The notes beneath the pieces are model-generated. The model did no database searches, was not told where the DNA came from, and was given only the letters and a program-made list of their open reading frames with translations. This document shows positions 16,587 through 25,330 of a stretch of 64,000 nucleotides of DNA, piece after piece. Source of the stretch: Rossellomorea vietnamensis (GTDB lineage Bacteria; Bacillota; Bacilli; Bacillales; Bacillaceae_B); NCBI RefSeq assembly GCF_001305855.1, contig NZ_LIXZ01000004.1, positions 62,001 through 126,000 on the forward strand, written 5' to 3'. The translations under genes were made by a program, and so were the position numbers. The stretch's first letter is position 1; every line of letters starts with the position of its first letter.

Positions 16587-16838
16587 ATGATCTTTAATGA
16601 ATTGGAACAAACGATCAACAAACTGTATTGTTATTGCTTGAAACTATCAGGCTCACCCTGGAAGGCAGAAGATCTTGTACAGGAGACGCTGCTGAAAATC
16701 TACCGGTTGAAAAAGCAGGATCCCGGTCGGGAGTTCACTTTATCTTTTCTATATAAAGTGGCCAAAAACCTTTTGATTGATGGGAAAAGAAAGAAAAAGG
16801 ATATTCTGGAGGTAGCAACTCCTCTATTCGACCTATGA
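16587..16838 (+). CDS. Sigma-70 region-2-only protein (ECF-like, no region 4)
   Basis: 83 residues from ATG 16587, 6 nt after GGTGGGGTG. A clear sigma-70 region 2: LYCYCLKLSGSPWKAEDLVQ, ETLLKIYRL and FLYKVAKNLLIDGKRKKKD, much closer to the ECF consensus than the protein at 14984-15235. It ends 13 residues later with no region 4, and no HTH is encoded in any frame before the PhoX gene. Either a truncated sigma factor or an RsoA-like partner subunit. The immediate downstream gene is PhoX-like. Confidence 0.65.
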   Translation: MIFNELEQTINKLYCYCLKLSGSPWKAEDLVQETLLKIYRLKKQDPGREFTLSFLYKVAKNLLIDGKRKKKDILEVATPLFDL

Positions 16839-16877
16839 CCTTATGCGTAAAAATTGATATCGGAACGTAAAGCAATT

Positions 16878-16894
16878 TTTACATAGGGTTAAAC
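16878..16894 (+). promoter_or_regulatory. Candidate Pho box upstream of the PhoX-like gene
   Basis: TTTACA and TTAAAC are separated by 5 bp, the 11-bp period of PhoP binding hexamers (consensus TT-A/T/C-A-C/T-A). Only two hexamers are convincing; a third, TTAAAC at 16920-16925, is out of phase. The box fits the phosphate-scavenging role of the gene. Confidence 0.35.
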
Positions 16895-16971
16895 TTATCC
16901 CACTTGTATTCATACTGGCTTAAACATTCCGTGTTTTACTAGAGTAGTAGTAAATACATCGGGAGGTTTTA

Positions 16972-18969
16972 ATGATGAAAAAAAGACTATCAATCGGATT
17001 ATCGATGGCGTTACTGGCATCTTCATCTTTAACAGCAATGGCAAAAGACCATGGAGACCACGGTAAAAAGAAAGATTCACACAAGAAAATTGAAAGTGTT
17101 GAATTCTCTTCCATGAAAGCTCCTGACAACATTAAAAATATGGTAAAAACGTATACAACAGCAACGGTTAAAGTGACCTATAAAGATGGGACAGTGAAAG
17201 AACTGCCTCTTAACTATGATCAACTCTACCTGTCAAAAGATAAAATCGTCGACAATAAAGGAGAAATGATCCCTGCAGGTACACCAATCGACGTGAACGG
17301 TGATCCGATCATCGACAACAGCGTTCCATCGAATCCTTCTTACTTCATTTCAGATGCACCGGATTCAAACAGCCTTCTGACTAAAGGGAACCAATCATTC
17401 TTAATTTCCCATTTCGAATACGATTCAAAGAATAATGCAGGTGAGGAGATTTCCGGGCTACCAGCATCCATGACACTGTCTGAACTTGACCAAGATAAGA
17501 AAACAGGCAAGCTTTCGGTGAGAGAAGCACATAAAATTGATTTCTCAAGTGTAGACGGACTATGGAACCCATGTAACGGATCCACAACGGATTGGGGTAC
17601 TCATCTTGGTTCAGAGGAATATGAGCCGGATGCGCGGGAATTTGCCAATAAAGATTCTGATGCCTATAAAGAAGTAACCAACTTTGCAAAGTATTATTTT
17701 AACGATGAATCCAAAGCGAATCCTTACAATTATGGATGGATTCCTGAGATCTCCGTATCCCAGGATGGAGAGCCATCTGTCGTCAAACATTACAGCACTG
17801 GTCGTTTCTCCCACGAAATGATGCAAGTGCTTCCGGATAACAAGACAGCCATTTTCGGTGACGACGGCGGCAATACGATGATGTTCATGTATGTAGCCGA
17901 CAAAGCGGAAGATTTCTCAGCAGGAACCCTATATGCTGCTAAGTTCGAACAAACTGGCACAGAAAAAGGCGGATCCGGTGACTTGAACTGGATTAAGCTT
18001 GGACACGGTACCGACAAAGAAATCAAAGACATGATCGACGGTGGAGTGACATTCAGTGATATTTTCGAAACATCGGAAGAACCAACTGAAGGGTTTACGG
18101 CTGTGAAGACGAACTCCCATGATTCTGTCGAATATCTTAATGTGAAACCAGGGATGGAAAAAGCTGCAGCATTTTTAGAACCACGCCGTTACGGTGCGAT
18201 CCTTGGTGCGACTTCTGAATTCAACAAAATGGAGGGGCTCGCTGTTAACGCGGAAGACCATAAAGCTTATATGGCCATCTCCTATCAAAATGGCAGCATG
18301 GAAAAACAGGATGGAGCCGTTCAGGATGACATCCAACTTCCAAAGATTAAATCGGGTGTCACGTATGAATTGAATCTTCAAGAAGGTCAAACCGATCGTG
18401 ATGATGAAAAGATTGACAGTGGCTATGTTCCTGCCAGCATGAACGGATTTGTATTAGGAGAGGACCTTGCTTCTCCGGATGCACTAGGAAACACGGCAAA
18501 CCCGGATTTAGTAGCAAACCCTGATAACCTGAGTTTCTCAGAAGATCTGAATACTCTCTTCATCGGAGAAGACAGCGATATGCACACGAACAATTTCGTG
18601 TGGGCATACGATGTACAAACGAAAAAGCTATCCAGAATCCTTTCCGTTCCAGTCGGAGCAGAAGCAACGGGATTAAGGGCAGTGGATTCAATGAAAGATT
18701 CACACTATGTCCTAAGCAATTACCAGCATCCAGGCGCAGACCTTGATGAGAAAGAAATCACAGCAGTCGATAAAAACGAATTGGAACAAGCCATGAAAGA
18801 TACGTTAGGCATCATGGAAACAGGCGGAGTCGGTTATATCTCCGGCATTCCTGGTATGGACTCGAAAGGAGACCATGGTAGGAGCCACCATGGATATAAA
18901 AATGATGGTGGTGAACTTGACGATCATGACGATCATAAAGGTCAGAATGATCATGAATCAAAAAAATAA
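16972..18969 (+). CDS. PhoX-like secreted phosphatase (DUF839 family)
   Basis: 665 residues, ATG 16972 or 16975 behind GGGAGGT. Residues 1-25 are a signal peptide ending TAMA. The body is a DUF839/PhoX-type beta-propeller, with the conserved NPCNGSTTDWGTHLGSEEY near residues 200-220 and VSQDGEPSVVKHYSTGRFSH after it. Both ends of the mature protein are loaded with His, Asp and Lys (KDHGDHGKKKDSHKK at the start; DDHDDHKGQNDHESKK at the end), suggesting extra metal binding. PhoX enzymes are calcium/iron phosphomonoesterases; activity here is inferred. Single gene with terminator. Confidence 0.82.
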   Translation: MMKKRLSIGLSMALLASSSLTAMAKDHGDHGKKKDSHKKIESVEFSSMKAPDNIKNMVKTYTTATVKVTYKDGTVKELPLNYDQLYLSKDKIVDNKGEMIPAGTPIDVNGDPIIDNSVPSNPSYFISDAPDSNSLLTKGNQSFLISHFEYDSKNNAGEEISGLPASMTLSELDQDKKTGKLSVREAHKIDFSSVDGLWNPCNGSTTDWGTHLGSEEYEPDAREFANKDSDAYKEVTNFAKYYFNDESKANPYNYGWIPEISVSQDGEPSVVKHYSTGRFSHEMMQVLPDNKTAIFGDDGGNTMMFMYVADKAEDFSAGTLYAAKFEQTGTEKGGSGDLNWIKLGHGTDKEIKDMIDGGVTFSDIFETSEEPTEGFTAVKTNSHDSVEYLNVKPGMEKAAAFLEPRRYGAILGATSEFNKMEGLAVNAEDHKAYMAISYQNGSMEKQDGAVQDDIQLPKIKSGVTYELNLQEGQTDRDDEKIDSGYVPASMNGFVLGEDLASPDALGNTANPDLVANPDNLSFSEDLNTLFIGEDSDMHTNNFVWAYDVQTKKLSRILSVPVGAEATGLRAVDSMKDSHYVLSNYQHPGADLDEKEITAVDKNELEQAMKDTLGIMETGGVGYISGIPGMDSKGDHGRSHHGYKNDGGELDDHDDHKGQNDHESKK

Positions 18970-18977
18970 GATCAGGT

Positions 18978-19030
18978 AAAAAGGGTCTGTCCAACGACAC
19001 GTTAGGCGTGGAGAAGGACAGCCCTTTTTT
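18978..19030 (+). terminator. Rho-independent terminator after PhoX-like gene
   Basis: AAAAGGG-T-CTGTCC pairs with GGACAG-CCCTTTT across a long loop that holds a second short stem, then a T-run. Confidence 0.85.
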
Positions 19031-19113
19031 AATGGAAAAGACTGCACTGATACATAAAATTCCCTATTTAGGAGAACGTTACAACTATCTAATCGAATAT
19101 TGGAGGCCGTATA

Positions 19114-19602
19114 GTGTCTAGTAAGAACTCAACCATCTTATCTACCTGTACATTGGTTCTTCCCTGGTTTACAGCACCATTCCTCGGGAAAAACGCCTTT
19201 GTTCGCTTTACCTCTGTCGCCGTATTTACAAATGTCGTATGGAGTATCCTCAGTGTCATAGCCAATAATAAGAGATGGTGGAAAGCAGATCCTTTCTTTT
19301 TGAAAAAGACCAAAATCGATCTTCCTTTTGTAGGGGGAATGTTTTTCATCACGACACTCTGGGTATTTAAATGGACCTTTGGTGACTTTAGAAAGTATTT
19401 TGCATTAAATGCCCTGATCGATTTTCTGCTGGCTTTCCCGATTGTGAAATTCTATGATAAAGTGGGCGCCTTTAAATTACGGAAGATGAGCAACCTGTTC
19501 TTTTACTTGATCATCCTGTCATTGGCCGTCCTCATTTATTTCTATCAATACATCCTGGAAAAAGTGATTCAGTGGCCGGGTAAAAAGGCCGAGGTTAGAT
19601 GA
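19114..19602 (+). CDS. Multi-pass membrane protein of unknown function
   Basis: 162 residues, GTG 19114 seven bases after TGGAGG. Four or five hydrophobic segments; the distinctive part is TFGDFRKYFALNALIDFLLA followed by FPIVKFYDKVGAFKL. This resembles the CBO0543 group of Firmicute membrane proteins, but I am not sure. No enzymatic motif is visible. A terminator follows. Confidence 0.7.
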   Translation: MSSKNSTILSTCTLVLPWFTAPFLGKNAFVRFTSVAVFTNVVWSILSVIANNKRWWKADPFFLKKTKIDLPFVGGMFFITTLWVFKWTFGDFRKYFALNALIDFLLAFPIVKFYDKVGAFKLRKMSNLFFYLIILSLAVLIYFYQYILEKVIQWPGKKAEVR

Positions 19603-19625
19603 CGTACATATCCATAAAAAGAAAG

Positions 19626-19667
19626 GAACTCAATTTTCTTTAAGAAAAAAGAATTGAGTTCTTTTTC
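19626..19667 (+). terminator. Rho-independent terminator
   Basis: GAACTCAATT pairs with AATTGAGTTC around an A/T-rich loop, then CTTTTTC. Confidence 0.85.
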
Positions 19668-19745
19668 GTTGTTTGAAATAATTGGAAGGGAGAAAGGGAT
19701 GATAAAAAAAGCCTGGGACGTATAGCAGAAAGGTGTTGGAATCGA

Positions 19746-20366
19746 ATGATTGATGCGTTTGATGTAATGATGGAGACCTTTCTCACCCAATATCATAAAA
19801 GGTGTTCTAAACACCGTCCATTCATTATTGGAATTGATGGACTGGGAGGGTCGGGTAAAACAACCCTCGCGGAAGCGCTAAAAAAAGAAATCAACTATAA
19901 CACATCCATCCTGCACCTGGACGATTACATTGTGGAAAAGAGCCGCAGGTACGGTACGGGGAACAAAGAATGGCATGAATACTATGCCCTTCAATGGGAC
20001 ATATCGTCCCTCACATCAAGCCTATTTCAAAAGCTCCATCATAACCACGAAATCATATTACCCTTCTATGATTCCTCCACCGACACCATTGTACAAAAAG
20101 ACTTCCACTACAATCAGGATACCATCATCCTGATTGAAGGTGTCTTCCTGCAACGGAAAGAATGGCGTGATTTCTTTGACTTTATGATCTTCATCGATTG
20201 CTCTAAAGAGGTGAGATCCGAAAGAGTACTGGGGCGAGACGTCTATCTTGGTGATTACCGAGCAAGGCTAGATAAGTATAAAAGAAGATACTGGTTGGCT
20301 GAAGAGCACTACATCCGTCATGAGAATCCAGCCGGACAGGCGGACTATATTAAAAGAATCCGATAA
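19746..20366 (+). CDS. Uridine-kinase-like P-loop kinase
   Basis: 206 residues. Walker A GIDGLGGSGKTTLAEAL at about residues 29-45; the LHLDDYIVEK strand resembles the substrate Asp of uridine/pantothenate kinases; TIILIEGVFLQRKEW is a Walker-B-like strand; RSERVLGRD a lid arginine region. Likely phosphorylates a nucleoside or small metabolite; substrate unknown. Start ATG 19746 follows AGAAAGGTGTTGG. Monocistronic by its flanks. Confidence 0.8.
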   Translation: MIDAFDVMMETFLTQYHKRCSKHRPFIIGIDGLGGSGKTTLAEALKKEINYNTSILHLDDYIVEKSRRYGTGNKEWHEYYALQWDISSLTSSLFQKLHHNHEIILPFYDSSTDTIVQKDFHYNQDTIILIEGVFLQRKEWRDFFDFMIFIDCSKEVRSERVLGRDVYLGDYRARLDKYKRRYWLAEEHYIRHENPAGQADYIKRIR

Positions 20367-20453
20367 TGTCGTAAATCGTTGAAATATTCTCTATCTTCAT
20401 CTGTTTTTTGCTAGAATAGAACTATATATAAACAGAAGGCGAATGGTGCCCAG

Positions 20454-21707
20454 ATGAGTATAGTGAAAGATTTCCTGCTGCAGCTCACCCTAATGATCAT
20501 ACCGATATTCAGTTATTTCACCTTTATTCTGGAAAAAATAAAGAAGGACCGGACCATTAAGATGGTCATGACCCTGTTATGGGGAGTGTCCATCCTGTTA
20601 TGCATGTCTTTTCCTGTGGAATATGCGGGAGGGGCTCGCCTGGATTTGCGATTTATTCCACTCCTTCTTGGTACCTTATATCTTGGGATGTGGCCGGGGT
20701 TATTCCTGTCCGTCCTGATTATCTTATATCGCGTGACCTCAGGCATCACCACGGGTCTTTATACGACAACTCTTGTTTTGGTCATAACCCTGCCTGTCAT
20801 TTTGTACGTTCAACGAATGTTTATCCGGGTGAAAAAGGATCGAAGAGTGATGATGGCAGCAGGGTTATCCTTCCTGTACTGCCTCTGTGGCATGACGGTG
20901 TTCAGTCTTTTGAATGGAATTTCACCCGCCGTTTTGAAAGTACAAGGGATCCATCTTCTTTTTACCGTCGCCGTTACCTGTCTCTGTACGGTATTAATTG
21001 AAAAGATCCGTGAGACCCAACAGCTGAGGCTTGAGGTACAGGATGCGGAGAAGTTCAGGATGATCAGTGAGCTGACCAGTGTGTTTGCCCATGAAATCCG
21101 AAATCCCATGCAGGTGACCCGGGGCTTTCTTCAGCTCCTCGATGAGCCGGAATTGCCTCATCATAAAAAAGAATATATCAAGGTGTCCATTGAAGAACTG
21201 GACCGCGCCAATGAAATCATCAACGACTTCCTGGCGTTCGGCAAGCCCTCCATGAATACAGATGGGACCATCAATGTCGGAGAACAGTTAAAGCGTGTCA
21301 CCACGCTCATTCGAACATTCAGCATAAACCAGCAGGTGGAGTTCAAATCCAATATAGCGGATGACTGCTGGATGAAAGCAAACCCTCAGAAGCTGAACCA
21401 GTCACTGATCAATATCCTCAAAAATGCCGTGGAATCCATGCCCGATGGTGGAACCGTATGGATCGCCTGTTATCCAACCGATGACGGACACATCAGAATC
21501 ACCATCAAAGACCAGGGGATCGGCATGAACCCGAAACAAGTCGACCGCCTCGGCTCTCCCTATTATTCTCTCAAAGAAAAAGGTACCGGGCTCGGGATGA
21601 TGGTCAGCTACCAAATCATCCGTTCCTTCAAAGGGAGGATTACCGTAGAAAGCGAAGAAGGAGTCGGTACGGAATTTGTCATCGCATTCCCGCGTGTAGA
21701 AACGTAA
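20454..21707 (+). CDS. Membrane sensor histidine kinase, 5TMR-LYT type (KinB-like)
   Basis: 417 residues. Residues 1-190 hold about six hydrophobic segments with the LYT-type signature (RLDLRFIPLLLGTLYLGMWP). The kinase core follows: H-box FAHEIRNPMQVTRGFLQLL, N-box NILKNAVESMPDGG, G1 DQGIGM, G2 GTGLGM. These are complete, so autophosphorylation is expected. The architecture resembles sporulation kinase KinB. No response regulator lies beside it, typical of orphan phosphorelay kinases. Signal unknown. Ends in a strong terminator. Confidence 0.86.
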   Translation: MSIVKDFLLQLTLMIIPIFSYFTFILEKIKKDRTIKMVMTLLWGVSILLCMSFPVEYAGGARLDLRFIPLLLGTLYLGMWPGLFLSVLIILYRVTSGITTGLYTTTLVLVITLPVILYVQRMFIRVKKDRRVMMAAGLSFLYCLCGMTVFSLLNGISPAVLKVQGIHLLFTVAVTCLCTVLIEKIRETQQLRLEVQDAEKFRMISELTSVFAHEIRNPMQVTRGFLQLLDEPELPHHKKEYIKVSIEELDRANEIINDFLAFGKPSMNTDGTINVGEQLKRVTTLIRTFSINQQVEFKSNIADDCWMKANPQKLNQSLINILKNAVESMPDGGTVWIACYPTDDGHIRITIKDQGIGMNPKQVDRLGSPYYSLKEKGTGLGMMVSYQIIRSFKGRITVESEEGVGTEFVIAFPRVET

Positions 21708-21747
21708 AAAAACGGCCCAGACCTTCATCGGTCAAAGCCGTTTTTTC
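21707..21747 (+). terminator. Rho-independent terminator after the histidine kinase
   Basis: AAAAAACGGC pairs with GCCGTTTTTT; a smaller stem (GACC / GGTC) lies inside the loop. Confidence 0.88.
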
Positions 21748-21777
21748 TGCTGCTTTCACATAAAGAAAATTCGACAC

Positions 21778-21898
21778 CCCTGTACGATTCCATCCAAAAC
21801 CCACATGATAATGTACAGTCTCGCACGATTATTATCAGTCCCGCATGAAAAATCCAGAACCCGCATGAATTTTTCTAATCCCGCATAATTACCGGGCA
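21778..21898. repeat. Degenerate 20-nt tandem repeat, CCCGCATGA core
   Basis: Five consecutive 20-nt units from 21799: ACCCACATGATAATGTACAG, TCTCGCACGATTATTATCAG, TCCCGCATGAAAAATCCAGA, ACCCGCATGAATTTTTCTAA, TCCCGCATAATTACCGGGCA, with a poorer unit before them. A related array is at 39821-39940. Both lie directly behind a terminator. No ORF or known repeat family explains them. Confidence 0.65.
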
Positions 21899-21988
21899 AG
21901 GAATGTCTTTACCCAAGAAAGGATTGAGTTTATATGAATATTTTGGAATAATTGGTATGTAACTGAACACCTGGGAGGATATCAATAG

Positions 21989-22411
21989 ATGGATCATTTT
22001 TTATTAAAGAGTTTCTTATTCTTATCAATCTATGCGCTGCTCATCTTCCTATTTAACGCAGGAATGAGAAAAATACTGAACGTCAAGAGGAAGAAGAGGT
22101 TCTCGTATAACCATGTGAATGCTCATCATAAAAAACTGGATTGGATGATTCGATTTACATTTTTGATCCTCATCGTCATTGGAGGTATCTATAATGCTTC
22201 CAATCTGGATCAGGAAGGAAGAGTATGGTACTTGGAACCGCATATGCTGATATTCGGTTTTGTCCTGGTGTCGGAAACAGTAAGGGCCTTCTTTGAAAAA
22301 AGGCATTCAGCGAATCCTAATGATTATAAGTTCACCCTTTCGCAACTAGCCTTCCTTTCCATCACGTTGCTGTTGTTCTTCACAACCGAATTTTTCGGAA
22401 TATTCACCTAA
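21989..22411 (+). CDS. DUF4181-type membrane protein
   Basis: 140 residues, ATG 21989 behind CTGGGAGGATATC. Four transmembrane helices; after the first comes the charged MRKILNVKRKKRFSYNHVNA, as in the relative at 26638-27051 (ISRYLGLEKRKFFSHEMVNE). Function unknown. Ten bases separate it from the P1 peptidase gene, so it heads that transcript. Confidence 0.75.
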   Translation: MDHFLLKSFLFLSIYALLIFLFNAGMRKILNVKRKKRFSYNHVNAHHKKLDWMIRFTFLILIVIGGIYNASNLDQEGRVWYLEPHMLIFGFVLVSETVRAFFEKRHSANPNDYKFTLSQLAFLSITLLLFFTTEFFGIFT

Positions 22412-22421
22412 TGGAGGAGCC

Positions 22422-23492
22422 ATGATGAATAATGCTGGACAAAAAAGAATCCGGGACTACGGACTGAAAATAGGTAAGTTAGAAACGGGTCCCAACAATT
22501 CAATTACTGATGTTGAAGGCGTGACGGTCGGTCATGTCACCCTCAGTGAAAAAGGTAGGCAAACCGGCGTCACGGCGATCCTGCCTCATCAGGGGAATTT
22601 GTTCAAAGAGAAACTCATCGCCTCCACCCATGTGATCAACGGGTTCGGGAAGACGATGGGGACGATCCAAATCAATGAACTGGGAACCTTGGAAACTCCC
22701 ATTCTATTAACGAATACATTAAGCATCGGTACAGCCGCCGATGCCTTGATCGATTACATGCTCGAACGGAATCCTGGAATCGGCAGAACGACAGGGACCG
22801 TCAATCCCGTGGTGTGTGAGTGCAATGACATGTTTTTAAACGATATCAGGGCAAGGTTCATCACGAAAGACCATGTCAGGCAAGCGCTGGAACATACGTC
22901 TACAGTCGTTGAAGAAGGCACAGTCGGAGCCGGTACCGGCATGCTTTGTTACTCCTTGAAAGGCGGAATTGGGACGGCTTCAAGAATCATGAAGATGGAC
23001 CACGGGACCTACACTATGGGAGTCCTCGTCTTGACGAACTTCGGAATACTGAGCGACCTGACCGTATACGGAAGGGCCGTCGGAGAAGAACTGAAGGAAA
23101 GAATACTTCACTCCCGCGAAGAACAGGACAAAGGCTCCGTCATCATCATTGCAGGGACGGACCTCCCCGTATCAGAAAGGCAGCTTAACCGGATCATCAA
23201 GAGGACGATCACAGGATTATCCCGAACAGGCTCCATCATCACAACCGGGAGCGGAGAAGTGGTCATTGGCTTTTCGACGGCAACGAAGATCCCCCATGAC
23301 AAAACGACCCAATGCATGTCCGTCCCCATGATTCATGAAGAAGATATCGACCTTGCATTCCGGGCGATCGGGGAAGCGACAGAAGAGGCGGTATTGAATT
23401 CCTTGATTACGGCAACGCATGTAGTGGGCAGGGATGGAAATGAAAGACCGGCGTTAAAAGATTTACTGGAGAAATATAGTATTCAACTATGA
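22422..23492 (+). CDS. P1-family peptidase (DmpA-type aminopeptidase)
   Basis: 356 residues, ATG 22422 behind TGGAGGAG. The fold is that of self-cleaving N-terminal nucleophile hydrolases of the DmpA group. The KGSVIIIAGTDLP segment matches the family processing site, where autocleavage before Ser releases the catalytic N-terminal nucleophile. Other conserved parts: ITDVEGVTVGHVTL, NEGRTTGTVNPVV-like RTTGTVNPVVCECND and AGTGMLCYSLKGGIGT. Known members remove N-terminal residues from D- or beta-amino acid peptides; substrate here is unknown. Its TGA overlaps a possible ATG of the next gene. Confidence 0.88.
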   Translation: MMNNAGQKRIRDYGLKIGKLETGPNNSITDVEGVTVGHVTLSEKGRQTGVTAILPHQGNLFKEKLIASTHVINGFGKTMGTIQINELGTLETPILLTNTLSIGTAADALIDYMLERNPGIGRTTGTVNPVVCECNDMFLNDIRARFITKDHVRQALEHTSTVVEEGTVGAGTGMLCYSLKGGIGTASRIMKMDHGTYTMGVLVLTNFGILSDLTVYGRAVGEELKERILHSREEQDKGSVIIIAGTDLPVSERQLNRIIKRTITGLSRTGSIITTGSGEVVIGFSTATKIPHDKTTQCMSVPMIHEEDIDLAFRAIGEATEEAVLNSLITATHVVGRDGNERPALKDLLEKYSIQL

Positions 23493-23509
23493 ACAAACCT
23501 GGAGGAATT

Positions 23510-24001
23510 ATGGAATCTACAATGATCATCATACGAGGAAATTCCGGCAGCGGGAAAACAACCACCGCCAAACGTCTTCAACAGCATCTGGGGCGGGGGA
23601 CACTCCTCGTTTCCCAAGATGTCGTCCGCCGCGACATGTTGAAGGTCCAGGACCGGGACGGCAATCTGTCCATGGACTTGATCAGGCAAATCACAGAATA
23701 CGGTAAAGGGAAATGTGAGTACGTCATTATGGAAGGAATCTTCTCTGAACAGCGCTACGGAGACATGATTCGGGAGTTAATCCAATTCTATAACGGAAAA
23801 GCCCATACATACTACTACGATTTATCGTTTCAAGAAACCGTCCGCCGACATAACTCCCGTTCAAAAAGGACAGAATTTGGGGAGGATTCTTTGCGTGAAT
23901 GGTGGAATGCGGAGGACTATCTTGGTGTAGATGGAGAAGTTCAATTGACGGATACAATGACGCAGGATGAGATAGTGGAAATGATTTTAAAACAAATATG
24001 A
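23510..24001 (+). CDS. P-loop kinase of the AAA_33/zeta-toxin-like group
   Basis: 163 residues from ATG 23510 behind GGAGG (23501-23505); an upstream ATG at 23489 overlaps the previous stop and is also possible. Walker A is RGNSGSGKTTTAKRL; then SQDVVRRDML and VIMEGIFSEQRYG, typical of small ATP-dependent kinases. The later RSKRTEF region could be the lid. Substrate unknown; no antitoxin partner beside it, so a toxin role is unlikely. Confidence 0.8.
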   Translation: MESTMIIIRGNSGSGKTTTAKRLQQHLGRGTLLVSQDVVRRDMLKVQDRDGNLSMDLIRQITEYGKGKCEYVIMEGIFSEQRYGDMIRELIQFYNGKAHTYYYDLSFQETVRRHNSRSKRTEFGEDSLREWWNAEDYLGVDGEVQLTDTMTQDEIVEMILKQI

Positions 24002-24016
24002 AAAAGGAGGTGCAAC

Positions 24017-24448
24017 ATGTTAAACGTTAAACCATTAGAAGACAGAGACTATGAATTAATCAAAGAAGCAGAAAGAGTCATAGAAACGAATTATCGGTAC
24101 GGTCGGCATCACATTGGTTCAGCTGTCAGAGCAACATCGGGCAAAGTTTATGCTGCCGTCCACGTCGAAGCAAACGTGGGCAGGATCACCGTATGCGGGG
24201 AAGCGATGGCCCTCGGGAAGTCCATCTCTGAAGGAGACCACGAATTCGAAACGATTGTCGCAGTTGCCCACCCCCATCCACACGAAGACATCGAGAAATG
24301 CTGGGTCGTCGCACCTTGTGGGATGTGCCGTGAATTAATCAGTGACTACGGTACCCAAACCGATGTCATCTTATCGTATCGTGGTGAATTGGTGAAATGT
24401 AATGTGATGGAATTGTTGCCGGAGAAGTATGAGAGTGAGGTTGAGTAA
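24017..24448 (+). CDS. Cytidine/blasticidin-S deaminase-fold protein
   Basis: 143 residues, ATG 24017 behind AAAAAGGAGGTG. The zinc site is complete: CGEAMALG supplies Cys and the catalytic Glu, and PCGMCREL supplies the two further Cys. The short length and GRHHIGSAVRATSGKVYAAV resemble blasticidin-S deaminase-like proteins more than housekeeping Cdd. It may deaminate a free nucleoside or a nucleoside antibiotic. 15 nt after the kinase gene. Confidence 0.82.
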   Translation: MLNVKPLEDRDYELIKEAERVIETNYRYGRHHIGSAVRATSGKVYAAVHVEANVGRITVCGEAMALGKSISEGDHEFETIVAVAHPHPHEDIEKCWVVAPCGMCRELISDYGTQTDVILSYRGELVKCNVMELLPEKYESEVE

Positions 24449-24496
24449 CTTTACGATTCAATAATGAGATTTGCGGAAATTCAAAGGAGGCAAACC

Positions 24497-25291
24497 ATGA
24501 TTCATTTTAAAAACGACCATCTAACGGTTTTTCAAAGTGAACTATATCAGACCACGTCAGCCATTATTCAAACCGATGACGTCATAATCATGACTGACCC
24601 CAATTGGCTGCCTCACGAAGTTCAGGCTATACGGGAATATGTGGATAGAGAGCTGGGAACCAGGCAGTTGTACATCATCTACACGCACAGTGATTTCGAC
24701 CATATCATCGGATCAGGTGCCTTTCCCGAAGCGAAAGTGATCGCTTCAGAAGAACTCAAGCATCATGAGCACAAAGGTGAAATTATGCAGAAGGTACGTG
24801 AGTTTGATCAGCGATATTATATCAAAAGGGACTACGATCCCCATTTTCCATCCGTTGATTTCGCCATAACCGGCGATGGGGAAAAGCTCGAACTGGGCCA
24901 TCTTACATTAACCTTTTACAAAGCACCCGGCCACACGCATGACGGTCTATTCACTGTCATAGAACCATTGGGAATCTTCTTATCAGGGGACTATCTATCC
25001 GATGTCGAGTTCCCGTTCATTTTCAGCAGTTACATAGATTACAAAGAAACAATAAAGAAATCGGAAGCGATCCTTCAACAGCATATGATCCGGATTCATG
25101 TCCCGGGGCATGGATCGGTGACGGATAAACAGGATGAACTGATGCGAAGAATCGAAGAATCAAGGTATTATTTAGACAACCTTCTACAGGATAATGAAAC
25201 TCTCGAAGCATTTTGCCGGGAGAGGTATGATTTTTATGAAGGAATGAAAAGTATTCATTCCAACAACGTGGAAGCAGCAAAAAGAGAATAA
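24497..25291 (+). CDS. Metallo-beta-lactamase-fold hydrolase
   Basis: 264 residues from ATG 24497, 6 nt after AAAGGAGG. MBL metal motifs: THSDFDHIIG (H-x-D-x-D-H type), PGHTHDG, SGDYLSD and the final HVPGHG. Two metals are expected. The substrate class (lactone, thioester, phosphodiester) cannot be read. It lies between deaminase and kinase genes in the same direction with short gaps. Confidence 0.85.
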   Translation: MIHFKNDHLTVFQSELYQTTSAIIQTDDVIIMTDPNWLPHEVQAIREYVDRELGTRQLYIIYTHSDFDHIIGSGAFPEAKVIASEELKHHEHKGEIMQKVREFDQRYYIKRDYDPHFPSVDFAITGDGEKLELGHLTLTFYKAPGHTHDGLFTVIEPLGIFLSGDYLSDVEFPFIFSSYIDYKETIKKSEAILQQHMIRIHVPGHGSVTDKQDELMRRIEESRYYLDNLLQDNETLEAFCRERYDFYEGMKSIHSNNVEAAKRE

Positions 25292-25330
25292 CTTAAAAAT
25301 ACATTAATGTCGAGATAAGGGGGCAATTCT

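Noticed and set aside
21778-21898. Possible CRISPR array
   Set aside because: Units are contiguous at 20 nt, degenerate and have no unique spacers; no cas genes are present.
23153-23164. AGGGACGGACCT inside the P1 peptidase as a repeat insertion
   Set aside because: It encodes the expected GTDL in a conserved family segment, so common codons explain it; the same applies to the copies in hisS2 (29172) and the S9 peptidase (48198).
23510-24001. Zeta-type toxin of a toxin-antitoxin pair
   Set aside because: No small antitoxin gene lies beside it and neighbours are metabolic enzymes; the Walker A fold alone is not diagnostic.
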